Part shown: one piece after another, positions 1 to 6,963 of the stretch
Numbering within the stretch: position 1 is the first letter of the stretch
Layout of the letters: every line of letters begins with the position of its first letter
Origin: GCA-003244245 sp052390495
Lineage (GTDB): Bacteria > Actinomycetota > Actinomycetes > Mycobacteriales > Pseudonocardiaceae
Length of the DNA stretch: 64,000 nucleotides
Reading direction: 5' to 3'
Assembly (NCBI GenBank): GCA_052390495.1
Contig: JBQTGW010000020.1
Span: 1 to 64,000, forward strand
Notes under the pieces: generated by a model
Told to the model about the DNA's origin: nothing
The model's input: only the letters and a program-made list of their open reading frames with translations
Database searches by the model: none
Translations under genes and position numbers: made by a program

Positions 1-95
1 TTGACCTGGGGCGGGCGCCCCATCGGGCCTGCTCAGGGGCAGGTGGACACCTGCCCGATCCGCCAACCAGCGTACGGGCGCCCGCCCCAGGTCAA
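1..95. repeat. 95-nt nested inverted repeat at window edge
   Basis: Positions 1-20 and 76-95 are a perfect 20-bp inverted repeat. Inside it, 37-45 and 48-56 form a second perfect 9-bp stem with a 2-nt loop. The whole 95 nt could fold as a long stem with an internal loop and a capped inner hairpin. No T-run follows, so a simple intrinsic terminator is not obvious. It may be the end of a palindromic intergenic repeat or the 3' region of a gene outside the window. Confidence 0.7.
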
Positions 96-186
96 GCCGG
101 GTGTCGCTATGACCGCTTGAGCCCAAGGAGGGATAGCAACCTGATCGGCCCGTAGGGCGCGACTCTCACGTTCGCGCTCTCATTGC

Positions 187-573
187 GGCTCTTCAAAGTT
201 AACCGGGATCTGTAGTCAAATGGTTACTTTTCGTGGTCTTCGACTGTTTGCTGTGTGTGGCGATGCACGGTCTGATCTCCCCCACCCAATCCCGAGCAAG
301 TCAGCACGACTGATCGGCTGGCCCATTCAGCGGGCTCAGCGGGGTTATCGCCTGCTCGATAACCCCGCTGAGCCCGCTGAATGCGGCGACGCTACGACGT
401 CTGGATGGAGGGTAATCGTGATGGAGTGCTGTCGCTGCCCGAGGGCTTGACGATCTGGGTGTCCCGGCTGCCTGGGCACACGCACTGGCCGTGCATCGCC
501 ACACACAGCAAATAAGTCGAAAACCACGAAAAGTAACCAGTTGACTACAGATCTCGGTTAACTTCGAAGAGCC
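187..573. mobile_element. 387-bp MITE with ISL3-like ends
   Basis: The element starts GGCTCTTC and ends GAAGAGCC. Its terminal inverted repeats are 187-270 and 489-573, about 84 bp each, with a handful of mismatches and one 1-nt indel. It is flanked by a perfect 8-bp direct repeat, CTCATTGC, at 179-186 and 574-581. The centre carries a perfect 26-bp inverted repeat (325-350 and 357-382, 6-nt loop). No transposase is encoded; the short open frames across it only mirror the repeat arms. The 8-bp duplication and GGCTCTT-type ends are features I associate with ISL3-family elements; the family assignment is recall, while the structure is seen directly. Confidence 0.88.
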
Positions 574-581
574 CTCATTGC

Positions 582-624
582 CCTACTTCGATCTCGTGCC
601 ACGAGATCGGTCAGTATAGCTTCT
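582..624. other. Short gene-free spacer after the MITE
   Basis: With 1-581 this completes a gene-free stretch of about 620 bp. Apart from the nested inverted repeat at 1-95 and the MITE at 187-573 I see no gene here. The interval 96-178 shows no coding frame, tRNA cloverleaf or promoter that I can recognise. Confidence 0.5.
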
Positions 625-2004
625 CTACCGCGCCGTAAGCGCGTCATGGAAGGCGCGGGCGTCGGGCTGGTCGGGCCAGCGTGTCGTTAGCGTCGCATTG
701 ATGGTGTGGAGTTCTTTGGCGATGCGGGCTGAGCCGGTCTGGCGGGCCAGGTCGAGGCAAGCCAGACCGAGCTGGGCGGCTCGGTCTGGCTCGGGCTGCT
801 TGGCGGCGACGACGGCATTGGCGAGCTTGGCCATCTGGTATCCGCGGTCACGGTGCAGGTTGGCGGGAAGGCTGACGATCTTGCGTTCGAGGATGGCGAT
901 GGCGTCCTCGGCTCGGCCGATGCTGCGATAGCAAATGGCGGATCGCGCTTCGAGGGTGCCCAGGTCGTAGTGGTGGATGTAGACGGGGACTGTGGGATCG
1001 GCCTCGTCGGGATGCGTGCGGAGCAGCTCGGCGGCGGTGTCGAGCTTGCGCAGGCAGCGGTTGCCATCGCTGATCATTGCCCAACCACGGGCTTCCTGTT
1101 CAGCGGCCAGGGAGATGATCTTAGGATCGATGCCGCCGGGGGCGTCTTGAGCGGCGGCGGCCAACTCAATGACGGTGTTGGCATCGTCGATGAGGTAGGC
1201 GATGCTGCTCTTGCGTATAAAAAGGTAGGCGACCAGCTGGTAGTCGCAGGCGGACTGCGCCCATTGGGTGGCCCGGTCGGACCAATACATCGCGGCGTGC
1301 ATATCGCCAGCATCTTGCTGGAGCCAGCCGACGAACTCGGCATATTGCGCGAGAGCCCGCAGCAGTGGCTTGGCCACCGGTGGGCGGGCGTGTCTGCGCA
1401 GCGCGTCGAGCATGTCGAGCTGGGCCATGACAGGGCCGAGGGCCTGGTGCGGGCCGAGGATCTTGTCAGCGGTGTAGTGCTCAGTGAGCAGTCGGCCGAA
1501 GTAGCCGATGACCTGCGGGTCGACCAGGCTGGGATGTTCCATGACGGCGGCGAGCCGGTCGGCTTCGTCAAGGTTGAGCACGCCTGCGGGGAGTACGGCG
1601 CGCAGCGCACCAGTGGCGAGCAAATGGCCGAACTCGCGTCGGGGGATCAAGACCCGCACGCTCCTTCCGTCGGTCATCCGCATCTCTAGCACGATGACCG
1701 CACCATCGCCGGCCTGCCGCATCTCCACCGGCGGAGCCACGACGACCGCCCCGGATGGATCCGATGGTAGTTCCGCGGCGGCGCGAAGGACCGTCAGTAG
1801 GCCACCGGCGTCGAGTATTCGGTCGATCTCGACGAGCAGGGTCACGTCACCGAGATGGTCGCCGGTCTCCATTCGCGACAGTCGGCTGTAGTCGTGATGG
1901 CAGCGCTTGCCCAGTTCGCGCAGCGACAGGCCCGCCTGGGTGGGGCAATGACGCAGGACCACACCGAACAACTGCCTGGCAACCGCATGCGGATCTGTCG
2001 CCAC
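625..2004 (-). CDS. XRE-family regulator with TPR-like C-terminus
   Basis: About 459 residues. The N-terminus has a helix-turn-helix of the XRE type (LSLRELGKRCHHDYSRLSRM, roughly residues 25-45), followed by a linker and a long alpha-helical region with TPR-like repeats (for example YWSDRATQWAQSACDYQLVA and GTLEARSAICYRSIGRAEDA). This is a common actinobacterial regulator architecture whose ligands are mostly unknown. The GTG at 2004 is preferred because AAGGGGG lies about 8 nt upstream; the frame is open to a GTG at 2058 that has no good ribosome site. It is a single gene with the MITE just downstream. Confidence 0.8.
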   Translation of the reverse strand: MATDPHAVARQLFGVVLRHCPTQAGLSLRELGKRCHHDYSRLSRMETGDHLGDVTLLVEIDRILDAGGLLTVLRAAAELPSDPSGAVVVAPPVEMRQAGDGAVIVLEMRMTDGRSVRVLIPRREFGHLLATGALRAVLPAGVLNLDEADRLAAVMEHPSLVDPQVIGYFGRLLTEHYTADKILGPHQALGPVMAQLDMLDALRRHARPPVAKPLLRALAQYAEFVGWLQQDAGDMHAAMYWSDRATQWAQSACDYQLVAYLFIRKSSIAYLIDDANTVIELAAAAQDAPGGIDPKIISLAAEQEARGWAMISDGNRCLRKLDTAAELLRTHPDEADPTVPVYIHHYDLGTLEARSAICYRSIGRAEDAIAILERKIVSLPANLHRDRGYQMAKLANAVVAAKQPEPDRAAQLGLACLDLARQTGSARIAKELHTINATLTTRWPDQPDARAFHDALTAR

Positions 2005-2058
2005 GCCGGACCCCCTTCCCGGTGTTGCCGGTGTTGCGGCAACGCCGAACCCGTTCAC

Positions 2059-2491
2059 AACCGGTCCACCATTGGTGATGCTGCGTACATGGCAGATCGC
2101 AGACTAACGCTCGGCGCAGCGCCCCGAGCGCGTGGTGAGAGGAAGAAAATGAACCGCGTCACCGAGACCCAGGCTGGCCGCCGATCGAGCGCACGCCGCC
2201 CCCCAGTTCCCAGCGGCCGACCGCACCCCACCCGCGCCAGAAGGCGGAAGTGCACCGCTCGATAGATCCCCGGTCGGCCGTTGGTTGAGCACTACCCGGC
2301 TCTCACCACCCCCGACGGCCGACCGGCCTCATTCGTCGACCCGAACGACGATAAGGATCCCCCGCCTCCCGGTGTGCAAGCCGGGAGATCCTTCGGGGTG
2401 GGGACGAGACTGTTGACATCAACCATAGTTAAGGTTGCAGGCTTCCGTAGTCCGCTGTTCGCGGAACCACGGCTATCGGGAGGTACTGCAC
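2059..2491. other. Divergent intergenic region with hairpin and promoter
   Basis: This gene-free stretch separates the divergent XRE and DUF6069 genes. It contains a hairpin at 2353-2393 (AAGGAT outer arm, CTCCCGG/CCGGGAG inner stem at 2366-2372 and 2381-2387, loop TGTGCAAG). A MerR-like promoter follows at 2413-2443 and a GGGAGGT ribosome site lies just before the ATG at 2492. I see no other gene. Confidence 0.6.
2413..2443 (+). promoter_or_regulatory. MerR/SoxR-like promoter, 19-bp spacer
   Basis: TTGACA (2413-2418) is followed by the inverted repeat CAACC-n8-GGTTG and, 19 bp downstream of the -35, by the weak -10 CAGGCT (2438-2443). A dyad between hexamers that are too far apart is the hallmark of promoters activated by MerR-family proteins such as SoxR. 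The match is by eye; no merR-type gene lies beside it in this window. Confidence 0.5.
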
Positions 2492-2980
2492 ATGTCCACG
2501 ACCGACCACACTGCGACGAACCAGACCGAATCGGGTAGCGCCCGGGTCCGGACCATGGGAAGCAAGCAACGTCAATGCCTGAACTGGTGGCAGGCGATCA
2601 CCGCTGGCGCCGTGGCCGCGACGGTCGCCAACCTCGTGATCCTGCTCATCGGGCGAGCGGCGGGCGCGTCGTTCCTCGTGGTAGACGGCGCCAACGTCCA
2701 TGAGGTCGCCACCGTAGGGGTGATCATCGCCACCGTGCCCCCACTGGTGGTGGGAACCGTCCTGGCAGCGCTGCTGGCCCAGTGGTGGCCGGTGGTCATT
2801 CGGTTGGCGCAGGTCATCGGTGGAGGGCTCGCGCTGCTGACCGTAGCGGGACCCGTAATGGCCGACACCGACGGCGGAACCCAGCTCGCCCTCGCCCTGA
2901 TGCACGTCGTCCTGGCCGTGGCCGTCGTCTTCAGCCTGGAGGCGATACGTCGCCGGATGAAGGCCAACCACGAGCGGTAA
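2492..2980 (+). CDS. DUF6069-type four-helix membrane protein
   Basis: 162 residues. After about 30 polar residues there are four hydrophobic segments: AITAGAVAATVANLVILLIG, VGVIIATVPPLVVGTVLAAL, AQVIGGGLALLTVAGPVMAD and LALMHVVLAVAVVFSLEAI. Length and layout fit the uncharacterised DUF6069 family of actinobacterial membrane proteins. The ATG at 2492 has GGGAGGT upstream; an in-frame ATG at 2435 lies inside the predicted promoter and is rejected. The MerR-like promoter suggests induction by a stress or redox signal, which is inference. It is monocistronic, with mtnA starting 70 bp downstream. Confidence 0.72.
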   Translation: MSTTDHTATNQTESGSARVRTMGSKQRQCLNWWQAITAGAVAATVANLVILLIGRAAGASFLVVDGANVHEVATVGVIIATVPPLVVGTVLAALLAQWWPVVIRLAQVIGGGLALLTVAGPVMADTDGGTQLALALMHVVLAVAVVFSLEAIRRRMKANHER

Positions 2981-3050
2981 CGTCCACCCACCGGCGCGGC
3001 GGTGCACGCGACTGAACACCCCGGACGCATGGTGGAAAGATGGCAGAACG

Positions 3051-4148
3051 ATGAACGAGAACGGTTCACACAGCAACGGTGCGCTCAAGTATGTGGTCCC
3101 TCCGCTGGAGACTGTGGAGTGGCGCAACGGGGGCCTCGAAGTCCTCGACCAGACGTGGCTGCCGCGCTGGCGCGAGGTCCGCCGGATCACCTCGGTGGAG
3201 GCAGCCGTCGACGCCCTCCAACGCTTGGTGGTACGCGGTGCCCCGGCGATCGGCGTGTTCGCCGGCTTCGCGATGGTGGTGGGATTCGACGAGGCGGCGC
3301 CCCGCTCGCCGGCTGAAGCCGAAGACGTGCTGGTGCGCCTCGAAGACGAGATAGGCAACGCCCGGCGGACGGCCGTCAGCCTCCGGTGGGCGGTGTCCCG
3401 GGTGGCTGCGGCAGCCCGCCGCGGCGACGACGTTGCCGGAATGCGGGCGGCGGCGCTGGCGGAAGCATCGGCCATCCAGGCGCAGGATCGGGCGTCCTGC
3501 CGTCGCATCGCGAAGCACGGGCTGGTGGAGCTCGCCGGGGTGTCCCGCATTCTCACCCACTGCAACGCCGGGCGCCTGGCCTCCACCGGCATCGGGACGG
3601 CCCTGGCCCCGATCTACGCCAAGTTCGAGGCGGGGCAGGAGGTGGAGGTGGTGTCCTGCGAGACCCGCCCACTGTTCCAGGGCGGGCGCCTGACGGCGTG
3701 GGAGCTCACCGAGGCCGGGGTGCCGGTCACGTTGATCACCGACGGGGCCGCAGGCGCAGCCATCAGCACCGGAATCATCGAAGCCGTCATCGTCGGCTGC
3801 GACCGGGTGGCGATGAACGGCGACACGGTGAACAAGATCGGCACGTGCGGCCTGGCGGTCTGCGCGTACGACGAAGGCATCCCCTTCTACGTGGCAGGCC
3901 CACTTACCAGCTTCGACCCCGACGCACCCGACGGCGAAGAGATGCCCATCGAGCATCGCGACGACGACGAGGTGCTGCGCATCGGGGTGTCCCAGGTCAA
4001 CGCCGACGTGTCGGTCTGGAACCCCGCCTTCGACATGACGTCGGCCAGGTACATCACTGCCTTCATCACCGACGCGGGTGTCCTGCGGCCCCCGTTCCGG
4101 GATTCGATCGCCGCCGCACTGGCCGCAGGCGGCGACGCGGCACCATGA
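3051..4148 (+). CDS. mtnA: S-methyl-5-thioribose-1-phosphate isomerase
   Basis: 365 residues, full length. MtnA isomerises methylthioribose-1-phosphate to methylthioribulose-1-phosphate in salvage of methylthioadenosine (and 5-deoxyribose-1-phosphate from 5'-deoxyadenosine). The active-site cysteine motif LTHCNAGRLAS and the aspartate motif GCDRVAMNGDTVNKIGT are both present, as is RGAPAIGVFAGF near residue 65. The next gene, a class II aldolase, starts 1 nt after the stop, so the two are translationally linked. No mtnC, mtnD or mtnK is nearby, which points away from the full methionine salvage cycle and towards a DHAP-shunt arrangement. Confidence 0.93.
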   Translation: MNENGSHSNGALKYVVPPLETVEWRNGGLEVLDQTWLPRWREVRRITSVEAAVDALQRLVVRGAPAIGVFAGFAMVVGFDEAAPRSPAEAEDVLVRLEDEIGNARRTAVSLRWAVSRVAAAARRGDDVAGMRAAALAEASAIQAQDRASCRRIAKHGLVELAGVSRILTHCNAGRLASTGIGTALAPIYAKFEAGQEVEVVSCETRPLFQGGRLTAWELTEAGVPVTLITDGAAGAAISTGIIEAVIVGCDRVAMNGDTVNKIGTCGLAVCAYDEGIPFYVAGPLTSFDPDAPDGEEMPIEHRDDDEVLRIGVSQVNADVSVWNPAFDMTSARYITAFITDAGVLRPPFRDSIAAALAAGGDAAP

Positions 4149-4149
4149 G

Positions 4150-4839
4150 ATGAGCAGCACCACACGCAAGCCGGACGACCGCGGCGTCGATCGGCCTGAT
4201 GCTGAGGCGCTCTGTACCTACGCCCGTCGGATGGTCACTGACGGTCTGGCCGAGGGAACCAGCGGCAACCTCAGCGTCCGCAACGGTGATCTCGTGGCTG
4301 TGACGCCGAGTGCGGTGGAGCCGGAGCACCTGCGGCCGGAAGACATCTGCTACGTGCGGCTCGACGGCACCCAGGTGAGCGGGCCGGGCCGACCGTCGTC
4401 GGAGTTGCCGATGCACCTGGCCGTCTACCGCCGGACCGACGCCCTGGCGGTCGTACACACCCACTCCCCCTGGGCGACGGCGGTCTCCACCGTGGCAGCC
4501 GAGCTACCGCCCATCCACTACCTGCTGGTCTTCCTCGGCGAGGCGGTCCGCGTCGCCCCCTACGCCACACCGGGCAGCGCGGAGCTGGGCGACCGGGTCG
4601 TCGAGGCACTCGCCGACAGCTCCGCGGTCATCCTGCAGAACCACGGAGCGGTGACCGTCGGCCCGTCGCTCGAACGGGCCTACTGGTACGCGACCATCCT
4701 CGAATGGGTCGCCGCGCTGTGGTCCCGGGCCAAGCTGCTCGGTGAGCCCCGGCTCCTGAGCGCCGACGAGATGGCCCAGGCCGCCGAGGCCCTGCGGAAC
4801 TACGGTGGCCTCAACCTTCGATCAGACTCCGGACGATAG
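4150..4839 (+). CDS. Class II aldolase/adducin-family sugar-phosphate aldolase
   Basis: 229 residues. The family's metal and catalytic motifs are present: EGTSGNLSVR, SSELPMH, the zinc motif VVHTHSPWA and the third histidine in LQNHGAV. Family members are L-fuculose-phosphate aldolases, 5-deoxyribulose-phosphate aldolases or methylthioribulose-1-phosphate dehydratases (MtnB). Because it is coupled to mtnA and no other methionine-salvage enzyme is seen, cleavage of 5-(methylthio)ribulose-1-phosphate or 5-deoxyribulose-1-phosphate to DHAP plus an aldehyde is the favoured role. The 3' end overlaps the convergent GNAT gene by 29 bp. Confidence 0.85.
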   Translation: MSSTTRKPDDRGVDRPDAEALCTYARRMVTDGLAEGTSGNLSVRNGDLVAVTPSAVEPEHLRPEDICYVRLDGTQVSGPGRPSSELPMHLAVYRRTDALAVVHTHSPWATAVSTVAAELPPIHYLLVFLGEAVRVAPYATPGSAELGDRVVEALADSSAVILQNHGAVTVGPSLERAYWYATILEWVAALWSRAKLLGEPRLLSADEMAQAAEALRNYGGLNLRSDSGR

Positions 4840-5404
4840 ACGGGCCCGGGAAGTCGTCGGGGATGGCGTCCATGAGAATCTCATCGCACTCGGCACCGAG
4901 CCAGTAACCGGCGCGGCGGAGTCGGCCGACCTCCTTGAAACCGGCGGTCTCGTAGGCGCGGATTCCGGCGATATTGTGCTCCAGCACCTTCAGCCAGATC
5001 GCGCGCAGTTGGGTGATGTGGAAGCCGTAATCGAGCGTGAGGCGGGTGGCTTCGGACGCCAAGCTCCGGCCGCGCCCTTCGGAGCCGAGCAGGATGACGT
5101 ACTCGGCGGTGCGGACGTAGTGGTCGATGCGCAGCGCTGTGGTGCCCACCGGTAGGGGCCCGCCATCGGCGGTGAGATCGTAAACGGTGAAGCGTTCCTG
5201 GTTGCCCATGCTGCGGGCCTGCGAGGTATAGCCCTCAATGCGGGATTCCAGGGATTCAGGGGTCTGCCTTCCATAGCCAATGATCACGCGGGGATCTTGT
5301 TCCCACTCCCAGTACTTCTCGACGAGCTCGCGCGTGAACGGGCCAAGCGCCGTTTTCTGCCCGCGGAGCCACAGCAGCGGCTCAGAGGTGCTGTGGATGC
5401 TCAC
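4811..5404 (-). CDS. GNAT-family N-acetyltransferase (RimJ/RimL type)
   Basis: 197 residues. The central part fits the GNAT acetyl-CoA fold: ILLGSEGRGRSLASEATRL corresponds to the Q/RxxGxG/A phosphate loop and LEHNIAGIRAYETAGFKEVG to the C-terminal signature. The ATG at 5404 overlaps the stop of the lasso B2 fragment by 4 bp (ATGA), so it belongs to the former lasso-peptide operon. Lasso clusters that use a GNAT to acetylate the peptide (albusnodin type) are known, so this may have been a tailoring enzyme. It looks intact while the two genes before it are broken. A stand-alone resistance or protein acetylase role is also possible. Confidence 0.82.
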   Translation of the reverse strand: MSIHSTSEPLLWLRGQKTALGPFTRELVEKYWEWEQDPRVIIGYGRQTPESLESRIEGYTSQARSMGNQERFTVYDLTADGGPLPVGTTALRIDHYVRTAEYVILLGSEGRGRSLASEATRLTLDYGFHITQLRAIWLKVLEHNIAGIRAYETAGFKEVGRLRRAGYWLGAECDEILMDAIPDDFPGPSIVRSLIEG

Positions 5405-6007
5405 CCGGTTTCCTTCCTGCTGCTGGCCCGCCCGGCATCGGGGACCTGGAACAACGGCGTGTAGCGGGCGGTGCTGGCGGGCTCAGCGACCGGTACGCCG
5501 TCCACCGTGAGCCAGGCGTGCAACCGGATGGGATCGGTAGCGACTCCGTGACACCACACCGCCGACTGCCCGGTGGCGGCCAGCAGGAGCATCGCCGCAA
5601 CCGACTCCTCCAGGCACGCGATGCGACACGGCAGAACATAGGCCATCTGCCGGACACAGTGTAGAGCCTGATCAACGGCCTGCCAGGTGGCGCACCGACC
5701 CGGGCGGCGGGTCACCACTCGGATCAGAAAGATCATCCGAGCGAAAGATCGGCATCGTCGACCAACCTGCCGCGCTAGAAGCACCGCGACGAGTGCGGCG
5801 ATGGCCAGCACCAACTGGCCTCTCGGAAGCAATCGGTTCGGAGGGAGCCCGGCTTGCACTTCCTGAGTACCCAGCTAGAGCAAGCCACAGATGATGCGTG
5901 AATCCGAGCAGTGTGTCGACCCGCCCAGTGCCGACGTCAACGATCACAGTGGCCTGGCCGAGGTGGGCGGATCGGACATCCGGCGGACAGGTGAGGTAGC
6001 GGGTCAC
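5401..6007 (-). pseudogene. Lasso-peptide B protein, broken (RRE fragment plus B2 protease)
   Basis: From GTG at 6007 the frame encodes a PqqD/RRE-like segment (VTRYLTCPPDVRSAH, then VIVDVGTGRVDTLLG) that loses similarity after about 45 residues. From about 5875 a different frame carries LGTQEVQAGLPPN and then the B2 transglutaminase-like leader peptidase with its catalytic cysteine and histidine motifs, RIACLEESVAAML and RLHAWLTVDGVPVAEP. The B2 frame has a TAG just upstream of LGTQEV, and its first usable start is GTG at 5859. I recall actinobacterial lasso B proteins in which both parts are one chain, so an internal deletion plus frameshift is likely. The GTG overlaps the cyclase stop (GTGA). 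Confidence 0.72.
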
Positions 6008-6831
6008 GACGCCACCTCGACGGACGTTGCGCAGCGCTCCCACAGGGCCGACGGTGTGACTGCGGCGATCACGCGAAGCCACACCTCAGCGGCCAATACA
6101 GGTTCGAAGTCGCTGGAGATCACCGGCAAGCCCGCCTCGACCTGGGTGAGGAGTTGGCGCAGCCGAACAGGGTGGACCAGGCCGAGCGCGGCGAGACGCC
6201 CGTCGGCCAGTTCGTGCAACGCTGAAGCGTTGGCCCGGAGTCCGAGATAGTGGTCGGAGGTGAAGTCACCCTTCGTCCTGCGGGCAGCGATCTCCGCTGG
6301 GAGGAGGTCGGCCAGCGCGGTGGTCAGCAGTGGTTTGTACTGGTAGGGCGTGTGTCGCTGCCAGGCTGGCACGCTCAGGCAGGCGGCGATGACTTGCGAG
6401 TCAGTAAGCGGATTGTGCAAGCGCACCCTGTAGTGCTGGGCGGCCTGGGCATCGGCGCGGGCAGTCCGGCCGACAGTCTGGATCGCTTGCACAGTCAGCG
6501 CGGCACCGATTCCGGCCTCACCTTTCTCACCGACTCGTCCAGCCGCACAGCGGGCAGCGTCGGCGGCAATCTCGCGGGCACGCGGAGTGGCCCACCCCGC
6601 TGTGGACAAGCGAGGATGCCACCTGGCGAACGCTAGTCCCCGCTGCCTGCGGCGTCCGCCACCGCTGAGTTCACTAGCCAGTGCCATCAAAGAGGCCGCC
6701 CGAGAGGTAGTCGCCATGCACAGCGCTTCGGCGAGCACCGACCACACCGCGATTCGGCGCAACCGCGCCCATCCGATCACGTGGTGCGCAACAAGCCTTC
6801 CGTACGATCGCTGGCCGTAGGGCTGCTCCAC
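6004..6831 (-). pseudogene. Lasso-peptide cyclase, C-terminal fragment (asparagine-synthase-like)
   Basis: 275 residues that match the C-terminal part of lasso macrolactam synthetases: LHNPLTDSQVIAACLSVP, YKPLLTTALADLLPAEI, RRTKGDFTSDHYLGLR and ending VWLRVIAAV. A full enzyme has about 600 residues with an N-terminal glutaminase-like domain and an SGGxDS ATP-binding loop; neither is present here or in any frame upstream before glgB starts at 6964. The 5' half has therefore been deleted, together with any precursor-peptide gene. It cannot adenylate a precursor and should be non-functional. Confidence 0.75.
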
Positions 6832-6963
6832 GCCCCCGGCCCCACTCCATCAGATCTGCGAGCATTCATCGCCCGCATCCAGGCCAACGCCTGAACCAGC
6901 CCTAAGGCTCCGGCCCAGCCGCCCCGGGCGGCGCGGATGGGCGGGAGCGGACAGACTAGGTGC

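Noticed and set aside
96..178. tRNA or other structured RNA after the first palindrome
   Set aside because: Stretches resemble conserved RNA by eye (GGGATAGCAACCTGATCGG) but no cloverleaf or anticodon arm can be drawn.
220..527. Small open frames of 60-76 residues in the MITE
   Set aside because: They mirror one another across the inverted repeats and contain no transposase motif; the element is non-coding.
853..1689. 278-residue plus-strand open frame
   Set aside because: Antisense to the XRE-TPR gene at 625-2004; Gly/Val/Asp-rich shadow without recognisable domain.
2435..2491. Upstream ATG start for the DUF6069 gene
   Set aside because: It lies within the -10 region of the predicted promoter and has no ribosome site; ATG 2492 has GGGAGGT.
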